This document shows positions 1 to 5,665 of a DNA stretch of 5,665 bases, in pieces. How positions within the stretch are numbered: position 1 is the stretch's first letter; each line of letters starts with the position of its first letter. Made by a program: the position numbers and the translations under genes. Below the pieces are notes generated by a model. It worked only from the letters and a program-made list of their open reading frames with translations, was not told where the DNA came from and made no database searches. Source of the stretch: Thiotrichaceae bacterium (GTDB taxonomy: Bacteria > Pseudomonadota > Gammaproteobacteria > Thiotrichales > Thiotrichaceae); NCBI GenBank assembly GCA_027024625.1, contig JALVRY010000188.1:1-5665 (forward strand). The letters run 5' to 3'.

Positions 1-3000
1 CACTCTAAAGTCAAGTGCCCAACCGAAACCTCGACTTGAGCTACCCCACTCAATAACATCATCATCTAACTCTGAGCTGTATCCTGCATGATTATATAAA
101 GCTGAATCACTCTTTGTTGGGTCACTAGCAGCGGATACTATTCGGTAGGTACTCCCTCCATCTATCACTTCTGTTAGGATTTTTCTTGTTTGTAAATCTG
201 AGCGAGTTAAAGGCACAGTTGCCGTACCATCATTTTTATCCCATATTCCATACATGGTTTGGGTAATTTGTCCTTCACGCGTATTATCAGAGGTTTCTAA
301 GTATTTTCCTGTGCCAAAATAAATCATTAAGCCAGATTTCGAACGATGTCGTCCAACTTCTGGCCGCACAGTAATCGGCTGTGGTTGGCCTGAGCCTTCT
401 TCAGTTGCTTTAAATAATAATTGTGGTGGTGTATTTTTCCACTTATTCAAGGTATCTTGGCCAGTACAAGCATCAACGCTAACAGACTCACATTTTGTTA
501 AGTCGAATTTCCAGAGGTTTCCTCTTAAATCACCTGCATAAACGTAGTCAACAATGTGATCACCGTTAATATCAACAGGTGCAACAGAAGCCAAACCATT
601 AGGTGTATCTACGTCCCCTACTCCTGTATCAATCTTGATAAAGTCCTCACCTGTTACTGATCCCAGCAATGATCTTGATTTTTCCAGTTCATGGATATAC
701 AAAACTGCATGTCCTGATGTACTTGCATTATCATCAGGTTCTGAGTTGTTATAACCATTACCAAAAATAGCTGCCCAACGTCCATGGTGCATTTTGACAA
801 TATTTGGTTCACTGTAGCTATAGCCCATGTCTTTATCTTCATTATCTGAAAATTCCCATAACATTTTTTGTGTTAGCAGGCTTGGCGTATTAAGTTCAGG
901 GTCTGTGACATCAATAGCATACATCCCCTGCCCCCCTGCTCTAAAACCACCAGTTAACACGCTATGCCACTCTCCCCCAAAGAAAGCATCAACAATAACA
1001 GGAGAGCCGTCGACAAAGTATTCATGAGCATAAGCAGGAGAAGCCAGTCGTGAGATTCGGTTAAACACAACGCTGGGAATATATGCAAATTGTTCTACCC
1101 CTGTATCCGCATTAAAGGCATGCAACATGCCATCATTGGCTCCTACGTACAGCATTGCTTGCCGATTTTTATGATCTTTTTTAAAAGTTGAGTATTTTTT
1201 TGATTCTAGTGAATCAGGGTAATGATATGGTGGAGCTTGTACATAAACAGGTTCAGAATGAATAATATCCCCTAAGTTTCCGGTACGATAACGGAAATGA
1301 TATTCAGATTGTGGGTCAACTCCTTCATTAGTTTTATCTCCCCGTAGATAATTAACAAGTGCTTCACCTTTAGCATTGCAAACAGGGTCTGTATCTGAGC
1401 AATAGCTACCTAATATTTGAGTTTTCTGCCGACTGTGTAACTGCGACCAAGTAAATGGTACAGCTTGAGGCGCAAGCTGTTGGCCAAAAAGAGTGGGGCG
1501 TCTCTTATAGGTCACAATATTACGAATATCGTACTCAGGTATTGGATCAACACCCGTATTTGGATTTTTAATATCCCATTCTGGGTCTAGCACTAATGAG
1601 CCATCATCATTGAAGCCATAGGCTCTTATGTTTCCTGTCCAATCACTACTATTAAAATTTGTGAGGTAGGCTTTTGTATCTGTTTTTAAACTTTGGCTAC
1701 TTGTTGCAACGGGTGTTAACGATGCCTCTCCTTCAATAATATCCGATAAAATTGCCCGCATCGCCTCATTTAAAGTGGCAGTATTAGTTGCAGCATACGC
1801 ATAGTTTGTACCACCACTAATCGCAATTTCATCCAATAAATTGGGATCTGTGCCAAAGGGTAACGCAAAGCCAACGACATAGGTTTTTATTCCTATTGTT
1901 TTCAAAGCTGCTGCTGCGGATGAAACCCTAGCAATGGAATTATTTGCACTTCCATCATCTGCCACCGATGGCAAACCATCGGTAACTAAAACAACAAAGT
2001 TTTTATTACAAGAATTTGGTAGTGCATTACAGGTTGCTGTGTTGTAGCCCTCATCATCATGTGCATTTTTACTAAAATAATCTTTAGCACTTTTTAATAC
2101 TCCCTCTAAAGGAGTCAAGCCTGCATTTTGTATAGGGTAAGCAGGGTCAATTGGCTTATTTTGGGAAAACTGAGAGATAGCTAATTTATTTTCTAGTTTG
2201 GTCTTTTGCACTGGATCAACCGATGCAATCGGAACATGTAAATAGCCTCTGCCCGGAGAACTTTTTGAGTACCAAGATTTACCAACATGATTCCAATGCA
2301 CAAAATGTCCAAAGTCATAAATACCTTTCGCAATATCACTATCTGTTGGAAACAATTCTAATCTAAACTTATATCCAGAATAACCCGCTGCTGCTTCACT
2401 AGCACTATTTTGCCAACTAGGAAGCTCATTATAAGTACCTGTTTTAGCATCAAAGCAACGATACTTATCCCATATTGGTGCACATTCACCATTAGGTAAA
2501 AATTGCTGACAGCCAAGCGGATTAGCGGTAGGTGAATAGCAAAAAGCCGTACCTTGATTAGCACTAGTATAAAAAGGAGCTGTTACATTGGCATAAAATG
2601 GATGCGCGGCATCAGTTGGATTATCAAATTCAAATTTCTTTCTGTCACTTGCAAGTTGCGGGATAAGGGGCTGTTGAAAATCTATTGTTAAGCTTGGATC
2701 ATAATCGGCTGGAGAATAAGAAATATCAATAAAGGCATTATGCACCTCCGCAAGCTTTACTGCATCCGAACCCGTTAAGTGCTGCTTATAAGCCATCAAT
2801 CCCATATTTAGCTTATCTTGGTGTGTATCAATTAGACCTTTAAATACCTGTCGGGCAATCTCAGATTTACTATTTGGATTTGCACTAGCTCCATCATAAA
2901 CACCTGTGGTTGCTGGGTCATCAGCTAAGATTGCTCCATTTGGGTCTTCATCCATACTATTAGAGTTATCTAATATCATTAGTACATTAGGCTTTATGGG

Positions 3001-3123
3001 AGTAGACATAAAGATGGGTACATTACTTAAATCCAGCAATGCCGCTTGAGATTGGAAGCTGATAAGAAAATTCGCCAAACCTATCACCAACGATAATACA
3101 GTTTTTTTTATTATTTTTGTCAT
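1..3123 (-). CDS. pilY1: PilY1, type IV pilus tip adhesin/mechanosensor (3' end cut by window edge)
   Basis: One frame stays open for 1041 codons from the ATG at 3123 to the left edge. Residues 1-27 look like a Sec signal peptide (basic MTKIIKK, hydrophobic core, SQA|A cleavage). A von Willebrand A domain follows with a full MIDAS set: D52, S54 and S56 in DNSNSM, T337 in GLTPLEG, D382 in VTDG. The C-terminal PilY1 propeller begins near GDIIHSEPVYV (618) and includes YVGANDGMLHAF (659-670), a DxNxDxxxD calcium loop (851-859), YAGDLRGNLWKFDL (862-875) and GTGKY (937-941). An RGD lies at 594-596. In Pseudomonas, PilY1 sits at the pilus tip and controls adhesion, surface sensing and Ca2+-dependent retraction; the same role is inferred here. 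PilY1 proteins are usually about 1100-1250 residues, so roughly 100-200 are missing beyond GWALDF. The gene begins 9 nt after pilX, without a clear Shine-Dalgarno. Family identity is very secure. Confidence 0.96.
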   Translation of the reverse strand, partial: MTKIIKKTVLSLVIGLANFLISFQSQAALLDLSNVPIFMSTPIKPNVLMILDNSNSMDEDPNGAILADDPATTGVYDGASANPNSKSEIARQVFKGLIDTHQDKLNMGLMAYKQHLTGSDAVKLAEVHNAFIDISYSPADYDPSLTIDFQQPLIPQLASDRKKFEFDNPTDAAHPFYANVTAPFYTSANQGTAFCYSPTANPLGCQQFLPNGECAPIWDKYRCFDAKTGTYNELPSWQNSASEAAAGYSGYKFRLELFPTDSDIAKGIYDFGHFVHWNHVGKSWYSKSSPGRGYLHVPIASVDPVQKTKLENKLAISQFSQNKPIDPAYPIQNAGLTPLEGVLKSAKDYFSKNAHDDEGYNTATCNALPNSCNKNFVVLVTDGLPSVADDGSANNSIARVSSAAAALKTIGIKTYVVGFALPFGTDPNLLDEIAISGGTNYAYAATNTATLNEAMRAILSDIIEGEASLTPVATSSQSLKTDTKAYLTNFNSSDWTGNIRAYGFNDDGSLVLDPEWDIKNPNTGVDPIPEYDIRNIVTYKRRPTLFGQQLAPQAVPFTWSQLHSRQKTQILGSYCSDTDPVCNAKGEALVNYLRGDKTNEGVDPQSEYHFRYRTGNLGDIIHSEPVYVQAPPYHYPDSLESKKYSTFKKDHKNRQAMLYVGANDGMLHAFNADTGVEQFAYIPSVVFNRISRLASPAYAHEYFVDGSPVIVDAFFGGEWHSVLTGGFRAGGQGMYAIDVTDPELNTPSLLTQKMLWEFSDNEDKDMGYSYSEPNIVKMHHGRWAAIFGNGYNNSEPDDNASTSGHAVLYIHELEKSRSLLGSVTGEDFIKIDTGVGDVDTPNGLASVAPVDINGDHIVDYVYAGDLRGNLWKFDLTKCESVSVDACTGQDTLNKWKNTPPQLLFKATEEGSGQPQPITVRPEVGRHRSKSGLMIYFGTGKYLETSDNTREGQITQTMYGIWDKNDGTATVPLTRSDLQTRKILTEVIDGGSTYRIVSAASDPTKSDSALYNHAGYSSELDDDVIEWGSSSRGFGWALDFRV
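547..573 (-). other. PilY1 calcium-binding loop DxNxDxxxD
   Basis: Codons 851-859 encode DINGDHIVD, with D851, N853, D855 and D859 at the spacing of the known PilY1 propeller calcium site. In Pseudomonas aeruginosa this loop binds Ca2+ and is needed to regulate pilus retraction. All side-chain ligands appear intact here, so calcium control is probably conserved. Confidence 0.85.
3102..3109 (-). repeat. A8 homopolymer in the pilY1 signal-peptide codons
   Basis: Eight A residues on the coding strand run from the third base of Ile5 to the first base of Thr8. A one-base deletion would give a stop at codon 13 and a one-base insertion a stop at codon 34, so length change would switch PilY1 off. 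The tract is certain; a slippage function is unproven, and A8 is not rare in AT-rich DNA. Confidence 0.55.
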
Positions 3124-3132
3124 GTTGAAATT

Positions 3133-3678
3133 TTAATAACGCTTAGTAAACGTTGTTTGTAAAACGACCCTAGCCGTATCTGTTCCACCTACACCTCTTG
3201 CTGTAACACGATAGAACTCCCTCCCCAAATCATCTTTTTGTTGTCCAATCACCAAGGAGTCTTGTACGTGCTCATAATCTTCAATCACATAACGTGGTTT
3301 TACCGTTACTCCTGTAAATGATGCCTCTGTTGCTTGTGTTTTCCACCAATTGGCATTTCGTTCCACACACCATTCCCTAGTATCATTCAGATTCTTCGGC
3401 TCATCTGTTGTAAACAGCTTTGAGCCATCACTGAAAGTTGCACTGGGTTCATTCTGTTGCTGTGTTATTTTTGCTTCAGCTTCTCGCAAAGCCGATTCAG
3501 CTGCTTCCATTGCTAAAAAACGATCTTTTTGATTAATAACTACTTTCTCTTCCACCAATATGGCATTGATATTGGTACTCACAGCAACTGATAACACAAA
3601 TAACAAAACCAATGACATTATCAACACCACGCCTTTTTGCTTAGCGGGTGGACATCGTAATAACGAACTTAGCTTCAT
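3133..3678 (-). CDS. pilX: PilX, minor pilin of the type IV pilus tip complex
   Basis: A complete 181-residue prepilin-like protein. The leader is long and basic, ending in KQKG; prepilin peptidase cleavage after G16 would leave a 165-residue mature protein starting VVLIM. The hydrophobic N-terminal helix spans about 17-35. Position +5 is Met21, not Glu, as is usual for PilX and for the type II secretion counterpart GspK; such subunits cap the fibre. Family hallmarks follow: LVEEKVVINQKDR (41-53), AMEAAESALREAE (56-68), and a C-terminal FYRVTARGVGGTDTA resembling the PilX/PilX_N family end. The mature part has a single cysteine, C104. The ATG overlaps the pilW stop (ATGA) and has a good Shine-Dalgarno, so the start is well supported. 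Together with PilV, PilW and FimU it should prime pilus assembly and present PilY1. Confidence 0.93.
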   Translation of the reverse strand: MKLSSLLRCPPAKQKGVVLIMSLVLLFVLSVAVSTNINAILVEEKVVINQKDRFLAMEAAESALREAEAKITQQQNEPSATFSDGSKLFTTDEPKNLNDTREWCVERNANWWKTQATEASFTGVTVKPRYVIEDYEHVQDSLVIGQQKDDLGREFYRVTARGVGGTDTARVVLQTTFTKRY

Positions 3679-4691
3679 GGCAGACGATTCCTTATATTGA
3701 TTGCCGCACTGATTTCATATTCCATTGGTGTGCCATTCAATGATGATATATTTCTGCCATCGCTAGTATAGCCTGCTGCCTTAATTGTCAGGCCAACGAC
3801 TAGCACATTATCCCACCAATTATTATTTTCTACTGCATCGGCTGTGTAATAGTTATCAATTGACTGATCACCATCTTCATCAACACCGTATTGGATCTGC
3901 ATATCTGTGATGCCAGAAATAACCTGCTCAATATTTCTGGCGCTATTTATTCTAAATAATGTCGGCACCCCCTCATTGCTATCCTTAATAAAATAGCTAA
4001 TAGAATACAGTTTCATGAGCTTTGCCGTATTTGGATACTGTTTGCCCAAGTCCAATGTTCGATTACCTGCATACTCACTGGGCAGTGGATTTGTGCCGTG
4101 CTGAATAGTTTGGCTGCCCGTAGTAGAATTTGTCTTCTGAAAAATACTGCTGAAGTCACAATCTGTTGCTAATACATAGTCATATTGTCTAATTCCATTA
4201 TTTGCTGTTATCTTAATCACAGCACTGGAATCATCATGACTAACAATATTAAGCTCTCGTCGATCAGCATGGCGTATCGTTATAACATCGCCCCAAGTTG
4301 CCGAATTCAGTGACGTATCTAGTACTGGCAACCAACTTCGTGGTGTTGCTGAGCTCTCATCATAATTAAATTCATTACCATGTAGTGCTTGGCTAAAATC
4401 CCATTTAAAATTATTTTTTGCATCTGCATCTAAATTTAGAGCATTTACTGAACTACTTTCATCCCAGCGCGTTGCACAGCCATAGTAACCTGCCATTTGA
4501 ATATCTTCTTTGATCATATCCAAGGCAAATTTTGCGTTTTCTCGCACATCACTTAATTCGCTTTGCACACGTTGTGTTTTTCTTGTGGTTTCAAAAAAAT
4601 GTAGCGTTGTGCCAATAATAAAAATCCCCAAGCTCATCGCAATCAGTAGCTCTAGTAAACTGTACCCCCCTATTTTTTTATTCTTTATCAT
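3675..4691 (-). CDS. pilW: PilW, minor pilin of the type IV pilus
   Basis: A complete 338-residue class III prepilin. The short basic leader MIKNKKIGG is followed by Y10-SLLE; cleavage after G9 puts Glu14 at the conserved +5 position, with Tyr rather than the usual Phe at +1. The N-terminal helix runs to about residue 36. Family signatures are MAGYYGCA (66-73), ATDCDF (175-180), and near the C-terminus QYGVDEDGDQSIDNYYTAD. C72 and C178 are the only two cysteines and probably form a disulfide in the periplasm. Residues 271-279 have the DxDxDxxxD spacing of a calcium loop. Length is normal for PilW, one of the largest minor pilins. It starts 13 nt after pilV and its stop overlaps the pilX start. 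The Shine-Dalgarno is weak (an A-rich AAAAAG directly abutting the ATG), which suggests reliance on coupling. The leader codons contain an A7 tract and a G6 tract. Confidence 0.95.
   Translation of the reverse strand: MIKNKKIGGYSLLELLIAMSLGIFIIGTTLHFFETTRKTQRVQSELSDVRENAKFALDMIKEDIQMAGYYGCATRWDESSSVNALNLDADAKNNFKWDFSQALHGNEFNYDESSATPRSWLPVLDTSLNSATWGDVITIRHADRRELNIVSHDDSSAVIKITANNGIRQYDYVLATDCDFSSIFQKTNSTTGSQTIQHGTNPLPSEYAGNRTLDLGKQYPNTAKLMKLYSISYFIKDSNEGVPTLFRINSARNIEQVISGITDMQIQYGVDEDGDQSIDNYYTADAVENNNWWDNVLVVGLTIKAAGYTSDGRNISSLNGTPMEYEISAAINIRNRLP
3688..3693 (-). promoter_or_regulatory. Shine-Dalgarno for pilX
   Basis: The minus strand reads AAGGAA, 9 nt before the pilX ATG at 3678, inside the last codons of pilW. 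Together with the ATGA overlap it supports both the chosen start and coupled translation of pilW and pilX. Confidence 0.7.
4665..4679 (-). repeat. Adjacent homopolymer tracts A7 and G6 in the pilW leader codons
   Basis: On the coding strand, A7 (4679-4673) and G6 (4670-4665) are separated by TA and encode Lys5-Lys6-Ile7-Gly8-Gly9, right up to the prepilin cleavage point. Loss or gain of one base in either tract shifts the frame into an early stop: codon 13 after losing one G, or about 20-30 codons downstream after gaining one. The tracts are seen directly; any switching role is inference. Confidence 0.6.
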
Positions 4692-4704
4692 CTTTTTATT
4701 ATTC

Positions 4705-5136
4705 TTATATTTGAGTAATAACTCTGAAATTTAAGTCTGGCGTATTTGAATCCGCATGAATAGTTTTCCAATAAATATTAATTGTGCAACGTCCTGTTGC
4801 ATTGCAGACTATTGCACTATCCCCTTCTGGTAGCAGATTAGCTAGCGTTGCCCGCCAGTTGATTAGCTCTGTTATCGCAACGCCACTGCCTGAGGGTGAA
4901 CTTGCTTTTGCGATATTATAGTTTCCATTTAATACACCAACACGGTTAGCTCGCATTCTTTCCAAAATATCCATTGTTTGCATATTTGCGATGCTTTGTA
5001 AGCTAGCACTATGTCCTGCTTTCATTCCATTCATTTGCATTAAGGCCAAACTCAGCATGGCAAAGGAGAAAATAAAAGTAGTGATCAGTATTTCTAGCAA
5101 TGTAAAGCCAGTATTCTTATATTTCATTATGGGCAT
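4705..5136 (-). CDS. pilV: PilV, minor pilin of the type IV pilus
   Basis: A complete 143-residue prepilin, slightly short for PilV. The leader MPIMKYKNTG precedes F11-TLLE, so cleavage after G10 gives a mature Phe1 and Glu5 (E15). The hydrophobic helix spans about 11-34. PilV family features are ILERMRANRVGVLNGNY (57-73), the INWRATLANLLPEG stretch (92-105), and the terminal CTINIYWK strand. C111 and C117 are close enough to form a small disulfide loop. Two in-frame ATGs exist. The first (5136) has a strong Shine-Dalgarno at proper distance and overlaps fimU by 10 nt; the second, Met4 (5127), sits in a TAATG junction with the fimU stop. I prefer the first, although either gives the same mature pilin. 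PilV bridges FimU and the PilW/PilX/PilY1 part of the tip complex in Pseudomonas; the role here is inferred from homology and gene order. Confidence 0.94.
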   Translation of the reverse strand: MPIMKYKNTGFTLLEILITTFIFSFAMLSLALMQMNGMKAGHSASLQSIANMQTMDILERMRANRVGVLNGNYNIAKASSPSGSGVAITELINWRATLANLLPEGDSAIVCNATGRCTINIYWKTIHADSNTPDLNFRVITQI

Positions 5137-5665
5137 GTGATGCTTCCTTCTGTTTCTGGCGTTGCAATCCTAAATCGACCAGTACGCACCAGCTTTATTT
5201 GCCGTCCATAATCATTAGCAGCTCGGTCATCACACACAGTGATGCTGCCATTGGTTGACGGGGTCAAACGCCCTGTAGGGGTATAGCTAACACCTAAAGT
5301 TAGATCTGCATTTCCAACTATTGTGACTTGATTTGCAATAGCCTTATGAACACGAATAAGCTCTTCACCCGTATCAACCACTCCATTATTATTTTCATCT
5401 TCAAAGATAATCCAGCCCTGCTCCCAATTACCCGATGTTGCACAACTAGCACCATTAGAACTTGCACACACCCTTACGATTCGACCTCGCTTAATTGCCT
5501 CACTTCTTGATAAATAAAGCGCTGCTGTTAACTCATTAACCGATGACGTAATTCGATTACTCTTAATCAGCGTTGAAAAACTGGGAGCTGCAATAGAGGC
5601 AAGAATCGATGCGATCATCAAGGTGATAATCACCTCAATCAGGGTATATCCTTGTGTATAAAGGG
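5127..5665 (-). CDS. fimU: FimU/FimT-like minor pilin, GspH domain (5' end cut by window edge)
   Basis: The frame is open from the right edge to the TAA at 5127-5129. A GTG at 5631-5633 is not the start, because upstream codons still in frame read LYTQG|YTLIEV, an intact prepilin peptidase site with Gly -1, Tyr +1 and Glu +5. Only a few leader codons are missing, and the mature protein is about 173 residues. The GspH/FimT fold is recognised from LSRSEAIKRGR, then W-x-x-GWIIFEDENNNG and the C-terminal VCDDRA and TGRFR. Two cysteine pairs are present: VCASSNGASC in the middle, and the Cys of VCDD with the penultimate residue. By position, first in the cluster before pilV, it is FimU; its C-terminal GRFR fits the GRxR motif described for DNA-binding FimT. 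FimU versus FimT is therefore not settled by sequence alone. It overlaps pilV by 10 nt. Confidence 0.92.
   Translation of the reverse strand, partial: LYTQGYTLIEVIITLMIASILASIAAPSFSTLIKSNRITSSVNELTAALYLSRSEAIKRGRIVRVCASSNGASCATSGNWEQGWIIFEDENNNGVVDTGEELIRVHKAIANQVTIVGNADLTLGVSYTPTGRLTPSTNGSITVCDDRAANDYGRQIKLVRTGRFRIATPETEGSITCP
5143..5151 (-). promoter_or_regulatory. Shine-Dalgarno for pilV
   Basis: The minus strand reads AGAAGGAAG, ending 6 nt before the ATG at 5136. This strong site lies inside the last codons of fimU and supports the upstream pilV start (MPIM...). It would be about 15 nt from the alternative ATG at 5127, which is too far for efficient use. Confidence 0.75.

Noticed and set aside
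654..842. Small minus-strand ORF of 62 codons
   Set aside because: It lies wholly inside pilY1 in another frame of the same strand. Its translation has no recognisable domain, while the pilY1 frame encodes conserved propeller motifs over the same bases.
931..936. G6 tract (coding strand) inside pilY1
   Set aside because: It encodes the conserved Gly-Gly of AGGQGM in mid-gene. Protein conservation explains it better than a switch, and it is far from the 5' end.
827..1027. Small plus-strand ORF of 66 codons
   Set aside because: Antisense to a conserved part of pilY1 (the GGFRAGGQGMYAIDV region); no Shine-Dalgarno and no family resemblance.
2358..2564. Minus-strand ORF of 68 codons
   Set aside because: Out-of-frame shadow inside the pilY1 VWA insertion, where the pilY1 frame stays open and carries the cysteine cluster.
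3137..3156. Small inverted match (AACG...CGTT) near the pilX end, a possible hairpin or attenuator
   Set aside because: The stem is only about 4 bp, has no following T-run on the transcribed strand, and lies within pilX codons; too weak to call a terminator.
3350..3532. Plus-strand ORF antisense to pilX
   Set aside because: The opposite strand encodes the conserved PilX AAESALREAE region; the antisense product shows no features of a real protein.
4510..4734. Plus-strand ORF spanning the pilW start with a hydrophobic C-terminus
   Set aside because: The hydrophobic run is the antisense reading of the AT-rich pilW start and the pilV-pilW gap. The PilW leader and helix on the other strand are unmistakable.
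5328..5510. Plus-strand ORF antisense to the fimU-like gene
   Set aside because: Low-complexity antisense translation across a conserved GspH domain; no initiation signal.

Overview
The window carries five genes, all on the minus strand, packed end to end with almost no non-coding DNA. Reading along the minus strand (from high to low coordinates) they form the classic type IV pilus minor-pilin operon: a fimU/fimT-like GspH-domain pilin (cut by the right edge), pilV, pilW, pilX and pilY1 (cut by the left edge). The order fimU-pilV-pilW-pilX-pilY1 is the one known from Pseudomonas, Legionella and other Gammaproteobacteria, where pilE usually follows. Here pilE would lie beyond the left edge.

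Layout: fimU-like 5127-5665 (5' end missing), pilV 4705-5136 (10-nt overlap with fimU), pilW 3675-4691 (13-nt gap after pilV), pilX 3133-3678 (ATGA overlap with pilW), pilY1 1-3123 (9-nt gap after pilX; 1041 codons open to the window edge, 3' end missing). The spacing implies one transcript with translational coupling. The promoter must lie upstream of the right edge, and no terminator is present.

How the genes work together, from established family knowledge: the four minor pilins are cleaved by the prepilin peptidase PilD and assemble into a priming complex at the pilus tip. PilX, which lacks Glu5, is thought to sit near the very tip with PilY1, a large exported VWA/beta-propeller protein that acts as tip adhesin, surface sensor and calcium-dependent regulator of retraction.

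The organism is most likely an AT-rich gammaproteobacterium. The gene order and protein motifs support that class, but nothing in the window fixes the genus. This is a recognisable conserved system, not a new one. The points worth a second look are homopolymer tracts at the 5' ends of pilW (A7 and G6) and pilY1 (A8), which resemble in position the poly-G switch of Neisseria pilC; a GRxR motif in the fimU-like gene of the kind linked to DNA binding by FimT; and Ca2+-loop-like motifs in three different subunits. The large pilY1 frame has neither its stop nor its 3' end in the window, so it is easy to miss if only closed ORFs are considered.
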